Shown here piece after piece: positions 49,718-56,971 of a DNA stretch of 64,000 nt. The notes beneath the pieces are model-generated. The model was not told where the DNA came from. It was given only the letters and a program-made list of their open reading frames with translations, and did no database searches. The stretch spans positions 806,001 through 870,000 of the forward strand of contig CAVPSV010000004.1 in NCBI GenBank assembly GCA_963708625.1, given 5' to 3'. Source of the DNA: DASXIF01 sp036498145 (lineage in GTDB: Bacteria; Actinomycetota; Actinomycetes; Mycobacteriales; Jatrophihabitantaceae). A program made the position numbers and the translations under genes. Numbering within the stretch: the stretch's first letter is position 1; every line of letters starts with the position of its first letter.

Positions 49718-50872
49718 ACTTCATCGAAACCGAAGAGCAACAGGCGCTGCGGTCGGCGGTCGCGACGCTCGGCAAGCGCTATGGACACGAGTACACGATG
49801 CCGCGGGCGCGTGCTCGCGAACCGCTCACCGAACTGTGGGCCGAGGCCGGCAAGAACGGCTTCATCGGCGTGAACCTGCCCGAGCAGTACGGCGGCGGCG
49901 GCGCAGGAATGTACGAGCTCGCGATCGTCGGCGAGGAGTTGAACGCGGCCGGGCTGCGGTCTGCTGATGCTGGTGGTCTCGCCCGCCATCTGCGGCACGA
50001 TCATCAGCCGGTACGGCACCGATGCGCAGAAGCAGCAGTGGCTGCCGGGCATCGCGGACGGCTCGAAGATCATGGCGTTCGGCATCACCGAACCCGACGC
50101 CGGGTCGAACTCGCACAACATCACCACCACGGCGCGCCGCGACGGCACCGACTGGATCCTGACCGGTCGCAAGATCTACGTGTCCGGCGTCGACGCAGCC
50201 GACGCGGTGATGATCGTGGGCCGCACCGCGGACGCGAAGACCGGGCGGCTCAAGCCAGCGGTATTCGCGCTGCCGACGGACACGCCCGGCTTCGAGTTCA
50301 AGGCCATCGACATGGACGTGCCGATGCCGGACAAGCAGTTCATGCTCTTCATCGATGACGTCCGGTTGCCGGCCGAGGCGCTGATCGGCAACGAGGACGC
50401 AGCGCTGGCGCAGTTGTTCGCGGGACTGAACCCGGAGCGGATCATGGCGGCGTCGGGGTCCTCCGGCATGGGTCGGTACGCGCTGGCGAAGGCGGTCGCG
50501 TACGCGAACGAGCGCGAGGTGTGGGGCAAGCCGATCGGTACGCACCAGGGACTGGCGCACCCGCTGGCGAAGGCGAAGGTCGAACTCGAGCTGGCCCGGC
50601 TGATGATGCAGAAGGCTGCGTCGCTGTACGACTCCGGCGACGACATGGGCGCGGGCGAAGCGGCGAACATGGCGAAGTACGCGGCGGCCGAGGCGGCGAT
50701 CGCATGCGTCGATCAGGCGGTGCAGACGTTGGGCGGCAACGGACTGGCGCACGAGTACGGCATCGGCTCGTTGCTGATCGGTGCCCGGGTGGCCCGCATC
50801 GCGCCGGTCAGCCGCGAGATGATCCTCAACTTCGTGGCCCAGTTCAGCCTCGGCCTGCCCAAGTCCTACTAA
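49714..50872 (+). CDS. acyl-CoA dehydrogenase (FadE12-like), one frameshift
   Basis: GTG 49714 reads MNFIETEEQQALRSAVATLG and GFIGVNLPEQYGGGGAGMYE. A single break near 49965 leads to LLMLVVSPAICGTIISRYG-like sequence and the FAD motif FGITEPDAGSNSHNITTTAR, WILTGRKIYVSGVDAADAVM, PERIMAASGSSGMGRYALAK, REVWGKPIGTHQGLAHPLAK, QTLGGNGLAHEYGIGSLLIG. Length ~386 residues after joining. It is a second dehydrogenase in the same pathway, presumably acting on a different intermediate. Copy C of the palindromic repeat follows 15 bases after its stop. Confidence 0.87.
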
Positions 50873-50887
50873 CCCCTGCCCCCGCGT

Positions 50888-50930
50888 TTGGGGAAGATCT
50901 TGGCCGCTATAGGGCGCAAATCTTCCCCAA
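50888..50930. repeat. intergenic palindromic element, copy C
   Basis: TTGGGGAAGAT (50888-50898) and ATCTTCCCCAA (50920-50930) form an 11-bp stem around a 21-nt loop that contains the core GGCCGCTATAGGGC (50902-50915) in the same orientation as copy A. It separates the second acyl-CoA dehydrogenase from the enoyl-CoA hydratase gene, the only gap in an otherwise overlapping operon. Confidence 0.8.
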
Positions 50931-50968
50931 TCGGTGCTAGGTGATCGGAGCGAGTCGGGTGACTGACA

Positions 50969-51751
50969 GTGGCTGACGCCGGCGAGGTCGTGCATTACCG
51001 GGTCGATCGCGCGATTGCGACGGTGGAACTCGACTCGCCGGACAACCGCAACGCGCTTTCGGCAGCCCTGGTCACACAGCTGAGCGCACACCTGCACGCC
51101 GCGGCAGCGGACGAGTCGGTTCGCGCAATCGTGCTCACGCACACCGGTTCGACGTTCTGCGCCGGCGCGGATCTGCGTGAATCGGCAGCTGAGGGCGGTC
51201 CCGAGGCAGGCACCCGGCGCATGCTCGATCTGCTTCGACTGATCGTCGAACTGCCCAAACCGGTGGTGGCGCGAATTGCCGGCCACGTCCGCGCCGGCGG
51301 CATCGGTCTCGTCGGCGCCTGCGACATCGCGATCGCCGGTGCGCAGGCGACGTTCGCGTTCACCGAGGTGCGGCTCGGGCTCGCCCCCGCGATCATCTCG
51401 CTCACCACACTCGGCCGAATGACCGAACGCGCCGCCGCTCGCTACTACCTCACCGGCGAGACGTTCGGCACCGCGGTTGCCGAGCATGCCGGCCTGATCA
51501 CGAAGGCTGCCGACGACCTGGACGCGGAGCTCGCCGCGGTGACCGATGCTTTGCGGGCCTGCGCGCCGCAGGGACTCGCGCACACCAAACCGCTGACGAC
51601 GCGAGACACACTGGCGGCGTTCGACGCGCAGTCGGAGCAGGTACAGCAGCTGTCGGCGATGCTGTTCGGCAGCGACGAGGCACGCGAGGGCATGACAGCG
51701 TTCCTTGAGCGCCGGCCACCGCGCTGGGCGGTCGAAGCAGGCGCGACATGA
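50969..51751 (+). CDS. enoyl-CoA hydratase/isomerase (EchA7/AtuE-like)
   Basis: 260 residues, intact, from GTG 50969. The crotonase fold shows TVELDSPDNRNALSAALVTQ, the first oxyanion-hole strand FCAGADLRESA near residue 65 and the second VRAGGIGLVGACDIAIAG near 108. At the position of the second catalytic Glu the sequence reads GLAPAIISLTTLGRMTE, as in the methylglutaconyl/isohexenylglutaconyl-CoA hydratase branch. It hydrates the carboxylated enoyl-CoA expected from the preceding carboxylase. The stop overlaps the TetR ATG. Confidence 0.86.
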   Translation: MADAGEVVHYRVDRAIATVELDSPDNRNALSAALVTQLSAHLHAAAADESVRAIVLTHTGSTFCAGADLRESAAEGGPEAGTRRMLDLLRLIVELPKPVVARIAGHVRAGGIGLVGACDIAIAGAQATFAFTEVRLGLAPAIISLTTLGRMTERAAARYYLTGETFGTAVAEHAGLITKAADDLDAELAAVTDALRACAPQGLAHTKPLTTRDTLAAFDAQSEQVQQLSAMLFGSDEAREGMTAFLERRPPRWAVEAGAT

Positions 51752-52404
51752 CCGTTGCAGCCACCCGCGAGCCGCAGCAGGATCGCAGCCGCGCCACCCG
51801 GGCCCGGCTACTCGAGGCGGCGATCGCCTGCCTGGCCGAGCTGGGCTGGGCGGCGAGCACGGTCGCGGTGGTGGCGGAGCGTGCCGGCGTCTCCCGCGGT
51901 GCGGCGCAACACCACTTTCCCACTCGCGAGGCATTGTTCACCGCGGCGCTGGAGCACGTCAGCGAGGCACGTGGCGCGGAGTTGATGGAGCAGGTGGCAC
52001 AGCTCCGGGTCTCCGCCAACAGCTCTGCCACCAACAGCTCTGCCACCAACAGCGCGCCGGACACCGGCACGGTGGTGAACCTGGTGTTCTCGCTGTTCGC
52101 CGAGTCGACGTTCCGGGCGGCACTCACGCTGTGGGTGGCCGCGGCCGCCGAGCCGCAGTTGCGCGAGCAGATCCTGCCGCTGGAGGGGCGTATCGGTCGC
52201 GAGATCCACCGCATCGTGGTCGAGCTACTGGGTGTGGACGAGTCCGTGCCCGGCGTGCGCGAGACGGTGCAGGCCACCCTCGACCTGGCGCGCGGACTCG
52301 GCTTGGCGAACCTGCTCACCGATGACAGTGCCCGCCGCGCCCGCATCGCCACCCAGTGGGCCCGCATCCTCGACGCGGAACTAACCACCGGCCGTCCGGT
52401 GTAG
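51748..52404 (+). CDS. TetR-family regulator (AtuR-like position)
   Basis: 218 residues. N-terminal HTH: RATRARLLEAAIACLAELGW, STVAVVAERAGVSRGAAQHH with FPTREALFTAALEHV. The ligand domain begins after an unusual Ser/Asn/Ala/Thr insertion at residues ~90-103 made by a 15-bp tandem repeat. As the last gene of the catabolic operon, coupled by ATGA to the hydratase, it likely represses the cluster until a pathway acyl-CoA is bound (inference by analogy with AtuR and other catabolic TetRs). Confidence 0.85.
   Translation: MTVAATREPQQDRSRATRARLLEAAIACLAELGWAASTVAVVAERAGVSRGAAQHHFPTREALFTAALEHVSEARGAELMEQVAQLRVSANSSATNSSATNSAPDTGTVVNLVFSLFAESTFRAALTLWVAAAAEPQLREQILPLEGRIGREIHRIVVELLGVDESVPGVRETVQATLDLARGLGLANLLTDDSARRARIATQWARILDAELTTGRPV
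52018..52053. repeat. 15-bp tandem repeat, about 2.4 copies, inside the TetR gene
   Basis: AACAGCTCTGCCACC occurs at 52018-52032 and 52033-52047, followed by the partial AACAGC. It keeps the frame and encodes NSSAT-NSSAT-NS. Unit length matches the panC repeat, but the sequence is unrelated. Confidence 0.8.
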
Positions 52405-52473
52405 CCGCCGTACACGACGGTGCGCATCCACGCATGAACCGACCGTTGCTAGCGACGCTTCGTCCGCAAGCGC

Positions 52474-52773
52474 CTAAGCCGAGGCCAGGCCGTCCGAGGC
52501 CGTAAAGACATTGGTGAAGTCAGCATTGTTCACTACTGCCACGGACGCGCCGATGCGGACGAGCCACGAACCTATGCTGGCGACGATCTCGCCGTCGGCC
52601 GTTCGAAACCGGGCTAGCTGGTCGCCGTACCAGTGGTAGCCCGAGTCTGTTGGATGTAGCCACTCCGCGACCGTTCGAACGTTGTCGTGGCTGAGTTGTA
52701 TCGCTTCGACAGGAGCGCATACATAGCGATGCACCACGCCATCTGAATTCGCCGAAAGTGTCAACGCCGTCAC
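52474..52773 (-). CDS. small hypothetical protein, phage-like C-terminal motif
   Basis: 99 residues from GTG 52773 to TAG 52474. The central part is WLHPTDSGYHWYGDQLARFR, then TADGEIVASIGSWLVRIGAS and VAVVNNADFTNVFTA. The pattern 'G-x-W-L/I-V-R ... F ... F' resembles a widespread family of short proteins often carried by actinophages and integrated elements, recalled from memory. Composition is slightly less GC-rich than the flanks. No neighbour suggests a function; it sits alone between the catabolic TetR and the Rv3604c-like gene. Confidence 0.5.
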   Translation of the reverse strand: MTALTLSANSDGVVHRYVCAPVEAIQLSHDNVRTVAEWLHPTDSGYHWYGDQLARFRTADGEIVASIGSWLVRIGASVAVVNNADFTNVFTASDGLASA

Positions 52774-52794
52774 ATTTCTTCGAAGCGGTGCGGA

Positions 52795-54056
52795 CTAGTA
52801 CTGGGGGGCTTCGCGCTCAAGGATGCGGGCCAGCACGTCCTCGGATGCATCGCTGCGGCGGCGGCGCCCACCACGCTGGGTGGACTCAGCCGCCCACTGG
52901 CCGTCACCACCTGAATGCCGACCGCCGGAGGACCGACCGCCCGCCTCTGGACGGCGACCCCCCGAGTACTCCTCGCGCGGGTAGTGCGGGCCCGGCTCGG
53001 GGTTCAGGTACGGCGGGATGCGCGGCAGCAACGCGAACGGGTCGTCGTCGTCTTCGTCTTCTTCGTCCTCAGCTATTCCGAAAGCGTCCCGGTCTGCGGC
53101 GGCTTGCTCGGCCTGCCGACGCCCGGCCGCCGAGGTGGGACCTGACGCCATCGTCGCCTCGACCTCTGCGGCGATATGCAGTTCGACCGGGGACGCGACG
53201 GTCGGTCCGATCGTCGACTCGGCAATCGGCTCGGCCGTCGCTGCACCCGACTCGACGATCGGGCCGGCACCGTCCAGTCGCTCCATTCCGGCGACGGCTC
53301 GGTAGCCGCCACCTCCGTCGGCTGCATGGCATCTTGCGGCGGTGCGGTGGGCGGCACGGTGGCTGGCGGCGGTGCGGTGGGCGGTTGCGCCGTCGCGGCC
53401 GGCGCAGGGACATACGGCGCACTCGCGGCAGGCGCAGCGGGCGACGGCGCGACGGCGGCCTGCGCCGGCTGCTCCCACAGCCGGTTCGCCAGCCCGCGCG
53501 GCTCCGGCCGATCCATGAACCGATCCGGCACCGGCGCCGCATCCCCGCGCAGTTGCCGCAGTTCGTGCTGCAGCGCCTCCAGGTCGGACCCGATCATCCG
53601 GGTCGTCTCGATGCGCTCCAGCCGGATCTGGCCGCCGACCGTCTCCAGAATCTCGCCGCGCAATGCCGCCACGTCCGCCCGCAGATTCGCCAGCTCCGGG
53701 CCGAGGGTCGAAGAGATCTCGGTACGCACCAACTGCATCAGCTCACGCTCGTACGCCGTGCGCTGTTGCGCATCTTCGCGCCGCTCCAGCACACCGGCTG
53801 GGCGCAGGTCGAGTTCGGTGCCGGTCAGGACGGGGCCGGCCGGTCGCGCGCCACGGCTGCCGAGAGCGGGAAACGCTGCCATCAGCAGGCTCCAGAAGCC
53901 GAGCAAAGCACCGATCTGCGCGTGCTTGGTGTCCTTGGCGGTGACGATCAGCCAGACCGCCGCGACCGCGGCGGCGACCGCGAGCACGGCAGAAGTCACG
54001 CGCAACGCCCGACTCATCGCGACGCGCTCGGATCCGCCCCCCCGCGACCGTGGCAT
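52795..54056 (-). CDS. DUF6779-like membrane protein (Rv3604c-like), one frameshift
   Basis: ATG 54056 (or 54017, MSRALRVTSAVL) precedes two hydrophobic segments, VTSAVLAVAAAVAAVWLIVT and GALLGFWSLLMAAFPALG (residues ~22-62). A coiled-coil-prone stretch follows (LGPELANLRADVAALRGEIL, ~120-180), then a Pro/Ala/Thr-rich linker. After a break near 53285 comes an acidic cluster DEEDEDDDDPFALLPRIPPY and an Arg/Gly-rich tail ending REAPQY. Joined length ~420 residues. Function unknown. The position next to the DUF3180 gene and folK is conserved in actinobacteria. Confidence 0.72.
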
Positions 54057-54065
54057 CGGTTCAGC

Positions 54066-54560
54066 TTAACGTCGGGGGTCCCGCGCCCGGTCCGGATCGC
54101 GAGGCGACGAACCGTTGTTGCCCCGGCTACCGGGGTCGATCCCGGCGCGTTCCAGGTAGAGACCGGCGGCGACCAGCGCGATCGATGCCCCGAGCAGCAG
54201 CGCGGAAGCACGGGTGTCGTTGGCGGCGGCGTGCACCGTGCCGGCGTCCGGCGCAACCCGCACCAGCAGGGCCGCGGCAGCGCCGGCGACTCCGGCAGCC
54301 ACCAGCGAGGACGCCTTGCCGAGGGCCACACACCGCGCGATGACCAGGGCAGCCATCGGCCGCGCGCGCGGATCGTGCCGCACCGCAGCACGCACCCGAC
54401 GGGCGGCGACCCACTCGGCAGCGGCGAGGGCGACCAGCGGCCCAGCCACCACGTCATTCAGCGGCGGCAACGAATCGTAGGAGAACCGCAGCAACACATA
54501 GGCAGTGATGCCGACGAGCACGAACGGCACCGCCAGATCGCCGACACCGGTGCGCCGCAC
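54066..54560 (-). CDS. DUF3180 membrane protein (Rv3605c-like)
   Basis: 164 residues from GTG 54560, immediately after the folK TGA. Four membrane segments: LAVPFVLVGITAYVLLRF, VAGPLVALAAAEWVAARRV, SSLVAAGVAGAAAALLVRV and SALLLGASIALVAAGLYLE. The C-terminal tail is polar (RGNNGSSPRDPDRARDPRR). The family is restricted to actinobacteria and lies downstream of folK almost always; no function is established. Confidence 0.82.
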   Translation of the reverse strand: MRRTGVGDLAVPFVLVGITAYVLLRFSYDSLPPLNDVVAGPLVALAAAEWVAARRVRAAVRHDPRARPMAALVIARCVALGKASSLVAAGVAGAAAALLVRVAPDAGTVHAAANDTRASALLLGASIALVAAGLYLERAGIDPGSRGNNGSSPRDPDRARDPRR

Positions 54561-54561
54561 G

Positions 54562-55053
54562 TCAGGCCACCCGCTGATCCGGGACCAGACGCACGCCACC
54601 GACCTCGCCGGCCGGCAATGCAGCGACCATGTCGGCGACCGCCAGCCCGTTCAGCTGTGCGGACGGGTCGGCGGCCAGCCAGGGCACCAGCACGAACGCG
54701 CGCTGCGCCGCCCGGGGATGCGGCAGGGTCAGCTCGGGATCGTCGCTGCGCACGTCGTCGACGGCGACGATGTCGACGTCCAGCGTGCGCGGCCCCCACC
54801 GCTGTTCGCGCGCTCGCCCGGCGGCATTCTCGGCGGCTCGTGCCCGCTGCAACCACTCGCGCGGCTCGGCCGCCTCGTCGCGCGCGAGCAGCACCGCGTT
54901 CAGGTAGTTCGGCTGCGGCACCGGTCCCCACGGCGCGGTCTCATACACCGGCGACGCGGCGATCAGCCACGGGCGCAGCGCATCCACCGCGAGCTGCAGG
55001 TGCGCCAGCCGGTCGCCCAGATTCGAGCCGATACCCACGACTGCGGTGCTCAT
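54562..55053 (-). CDS. folK: 2-amino-4-hydroxy-6-hydroxymethyldihydropteridine pyrophosphokinase
   Basis: 163 residues, intact. Activates hydroxymethyl-dihydropterin with ATP for dihydropteroate synthase. Signature features: VVGIGSNLGDRLAHLQLAV at the N-terminus, SPVYETAPWGPVPQPNYLNA, and the catalytic block RWGPRTLDVDIVAVDDV near residue 85 followed by LPHPRAAQRAFVLVPWLAA. Fourth gene of a folE-folP-folB-folK run on one strand. Confidence 0.93.
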   Translation of the reverse strand: MSTAVVGIGSNLGDRLAHLQLAVDALRPWLIAASPVYETAPWGPVPQPNYLNAVLLARDEAAEPREWLQRARAAENAAGRAREQRWGPRTLDVDIVAVDDVRSDDPELTLPHPRAAQRAFVLVPWLAADPSAQLNGLAVADMVAALPAGEVGGVRLVPDQRVA

Positions 55054-55078
55054 CCGCTGCCGCCATCGGTTCGCTCGC

Positions 55079-55516
55079 TCATGCCCGCTCCCGGGTCACC
55101 GTCACGGCGACATCGGCGAACGGCACCTCGATCGGCGCGCCGGGCTTGTGCACGGTCACCTGCGCCCGGATGACCCGCGGATCATCCAGGCAGAGCGCCG
55201 CCAGCCGGTCGGCCAGCGTCTCGATCAGGTTGACCGGCTCCCCCGCGACGGCGTCGTGCAGCCGCTGGGCGAGGCTGCCGTAGTCGACGGTGGCCTCGAG
55301 CTGGTCAGCGCCGCCGAAACCGCCGGGCGCAGGTGCCACACCGGGCGCACCTCGCTCACCGGGCCCACCGGACGCACCAGGCTCGCCGGCCCCCGCCGGA
55401 CTGGCGATGTCCAGCACCGCGTCGACGACGAAGTCCTGCCCGTCCCGCCGCTCGTGTGCGAACACACCGTGGAACCCCCGCGCGCGCACCCCAGTGAGGC
55501 TGACGCGGTAACTCAC
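55079..55516 (-). CDS. folB: dihydroneopterin aldolase with a Gly/Pro-rich insertion
   Basis: 145 residues, intact. Converts dihydroneopterin to hydroxymethyl-dihydropterin. The core is normal: SLTGVRARGFHGVFAHERRD with DGQDFVVDAVLDI, TVDYGSLAQRLHDAVAGEP, NLIETLADRLAALCLDDPRV and VTVHKPGAPIEVPFADVAVT. Between the second strand and TVDYG there is an extra stretch of about 30 residues (GEPGASGGPGERGAPGVAPA). GTG 55516 overlaps the folP stop (GTGA). Confidence 0.92.
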   Translation of the reverse strand: MSYRVSLTGVRARGFHGVFAHERRDGQDFVVDAVLDIASPAGAGEPGASGGPGERGAPGVAPAPGGFGGADQLEATVDYGSLAQRLHDAVAGEPVNLIETLADRLAALCLDDPRVIRAQVTVHKPGAPIEVPFADVAVTVTRERA

Positions 55517-56352
55517 CGCCGCGCCGCCTCGATCGCCGCGATCGTCCGCGCCGCGTCCACCGACGGGCGTACCTCGTGCACGCGCACCCCCCACACACCC
55601 TGGGCGGCCGCGTACGCGGTCAGTGCGGTCGTCGCGTCCTCCCGCTGGTCCACCGGGCGCGGCGTCCGGTCCGCGGACGCGAGCAGCCGGCCCAGGAACG
55701 ACTTGCGCGACGCACCGAGGAGCACCGGAAAGCCATGCTCGACCAGCGAATCGAGGTGGGCCAGCACCGCCCAGTTGTGCTCCGCGGTCTTGGCGAACCC
55801 CAGCCCGGGGTCCAATACCAACAGATTCGGATCGACGCCGGCCGCCACCGCGGCGTCAGCCCGTGCGAGCAGTTCCGTCGTGACGTCGCTGACCACGTTG
55901 TCGTAGTGCGCCAGCTGCTGCATGTACTCGCTGGGGCCACGCCAGTGCATCAGGATCCACGGACAGCCGGCGTCGCGTACCACGCGTGCCATGTCCGGGT
56001 CACCGAGACCCCCGGAGACGTCGTTGACCATCGACGCGCCGGCGGTGAGCGCATGCCCGGCGACCGAGGCGCGGTAGGTGTCCACGCTGACTCTGATGCC
56101 GCGCTTGGACAGCTGCTCGATCACCGGCAGCACACGCCGGCACTCCTCGATTTCGTCCACCGGATACGCACCCGGTCGGGTCGACTCGCCGCCGACGTCG
56201 ACGATGTCCGCGCCATCGCGACACATCTGTTCGGCATGGGCGACGGCGTCCTGGACGCTGGTGTACCGGCCACCGTCAGAGAAGGAATCCGGCGTCATGT
56301 TCAGCACGCCCATGACGACGATGCGATCTGCTCGCTGAGGCAACGTGTACAT
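55513..56352 (-). CDS. folP: dihydropteroate synthase
   Basis: 279 residues, intact. Condenses p-aminobenzoate with hydroxymethyl-dihydropterin pyrophosphate; target of sulfonamides. Motifs: VVMGVLNMTPDSFSDGGRYT near residue 12, GADIVDVGGESTRPGAYPVD, RVSVDTYRASVAGHALTAGA with ASMVNDVSGG, LLVLDPGLGFAKTAEHNWAV and FPVLLGASRKSFLGRLL. ATG 56352 lies three bases after the folE stop. Confidence 0.95.
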   Translation of the reverse strand: MYTLPQRADRIVVMGVLNMTPDSFSDGGRYTSVQDAVAHAEQMCRDGADIVDVGGESTRPGAYPVDEIEECRRVLPVIEQLSKRGIRVSVDTYRASVAGHALTAGASMVNDVSGGLGDPDMARVVRDAGCPWILMHWRGPSEYMQQLAHYDNVVSDVTTELLARADAAVAAGVDPNLLVLDPGLGFAKTAEHNWAVLAHLDSLVEHGFPVLLGASRKSFLGRLLASADRTPRPVDQREDATTALTAYAAAQGVWGVRVHEVRPSVDAARTIAAIEAARR

Positions 56353-56355
56353 GAC

Positions 56356-56964
56356 CTAGTGACCCAGAATCAGACTCAGCGCCTCGGCTCGCGTACGCGG
56401 GTCCTCCTTGAAGATGCCCCGCACCGCGGACGTGAGCGTGCGCGAGCCTGGTTTGCGCACACCACGCATCGCCATGCACAGATGCTCGGCCTCGATCACC
56501 ACGATCACGCCGCGCGGGTCGACGCGCCGCACCACCGCGTCCGCCACCTGCGCGGTGAGCCGCTCCTGCAGCTGCGGACGCCGGGCGTACAGGTCGACGA
56601 CGCGCGCGAGCTTGGACAAGCCGGTGATGCGGCCCTCCTCGCCTGGGATGTAGCCAACCGCGGCCGTGCCGTGCCACGGCACCAGGTGGTGCTCGCACGT
56701 CGAGTAGAGCGGGATGTCCTTGACGAGCACGAGTTCGTCGTGGTTCTCGTCGAAGCTGGTCAACAGCACCTCGTCCGGATCGACGAACAGGCCGGCCATG
56801 GTCTCGGCATATGCCCGGGCAACTCGTGCCGGAGTGGCGCGCAGGCCCTCACGGTTTGGATCCTCACCGATCGCGATCAGCAGTTCGCGGACCGCCGCCT
56901 CCGCGCGGGGCAGGTCGACACCGCTGTGCTCGCCACCGGAGGCGGCGTCGTCGTGTGCACTCAC
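56356..56964 (-). CDS. folE: GTP cyclohydrolase I
   Basis: 202 residues, intact, from GTG 56964. First step of pterin/folate synthesis. Zinc and active-site residues lie in DIPLYSTCEHHLVPWHGTAA and AEHLCMAMRGVRKPGSRTLT (Cys, His and Cys ligands); earlier GLRATPARVARAYAETMAGL and later SAVRGIFKEDPRTRAE are typical. It starts seven bases after the ftsH stop, so the fol genes are probably read through from ftsH, as in mycobacteria. Confidence 0.95.
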   Translation of the reverse strand: MSAHDDAASGGEHSGVDLPRAEAAVRELLIAIGEDPNREGLRATPARVARAYAETMAGLFVDPDEVLLTSFDENHDELVLVKDIPLYSTCEHHLVPWHGTAAVGYIPGEEGRITGLSKLARVVDLYARRPQLQERLTAQVADAVVRRVDPRGVIVVIEAEHLCMAMRGVRKPGSRTLTSAVRGIFKEDPRTRAEALSLILGH

Positions 56965-56971
56965 CTGCGGA

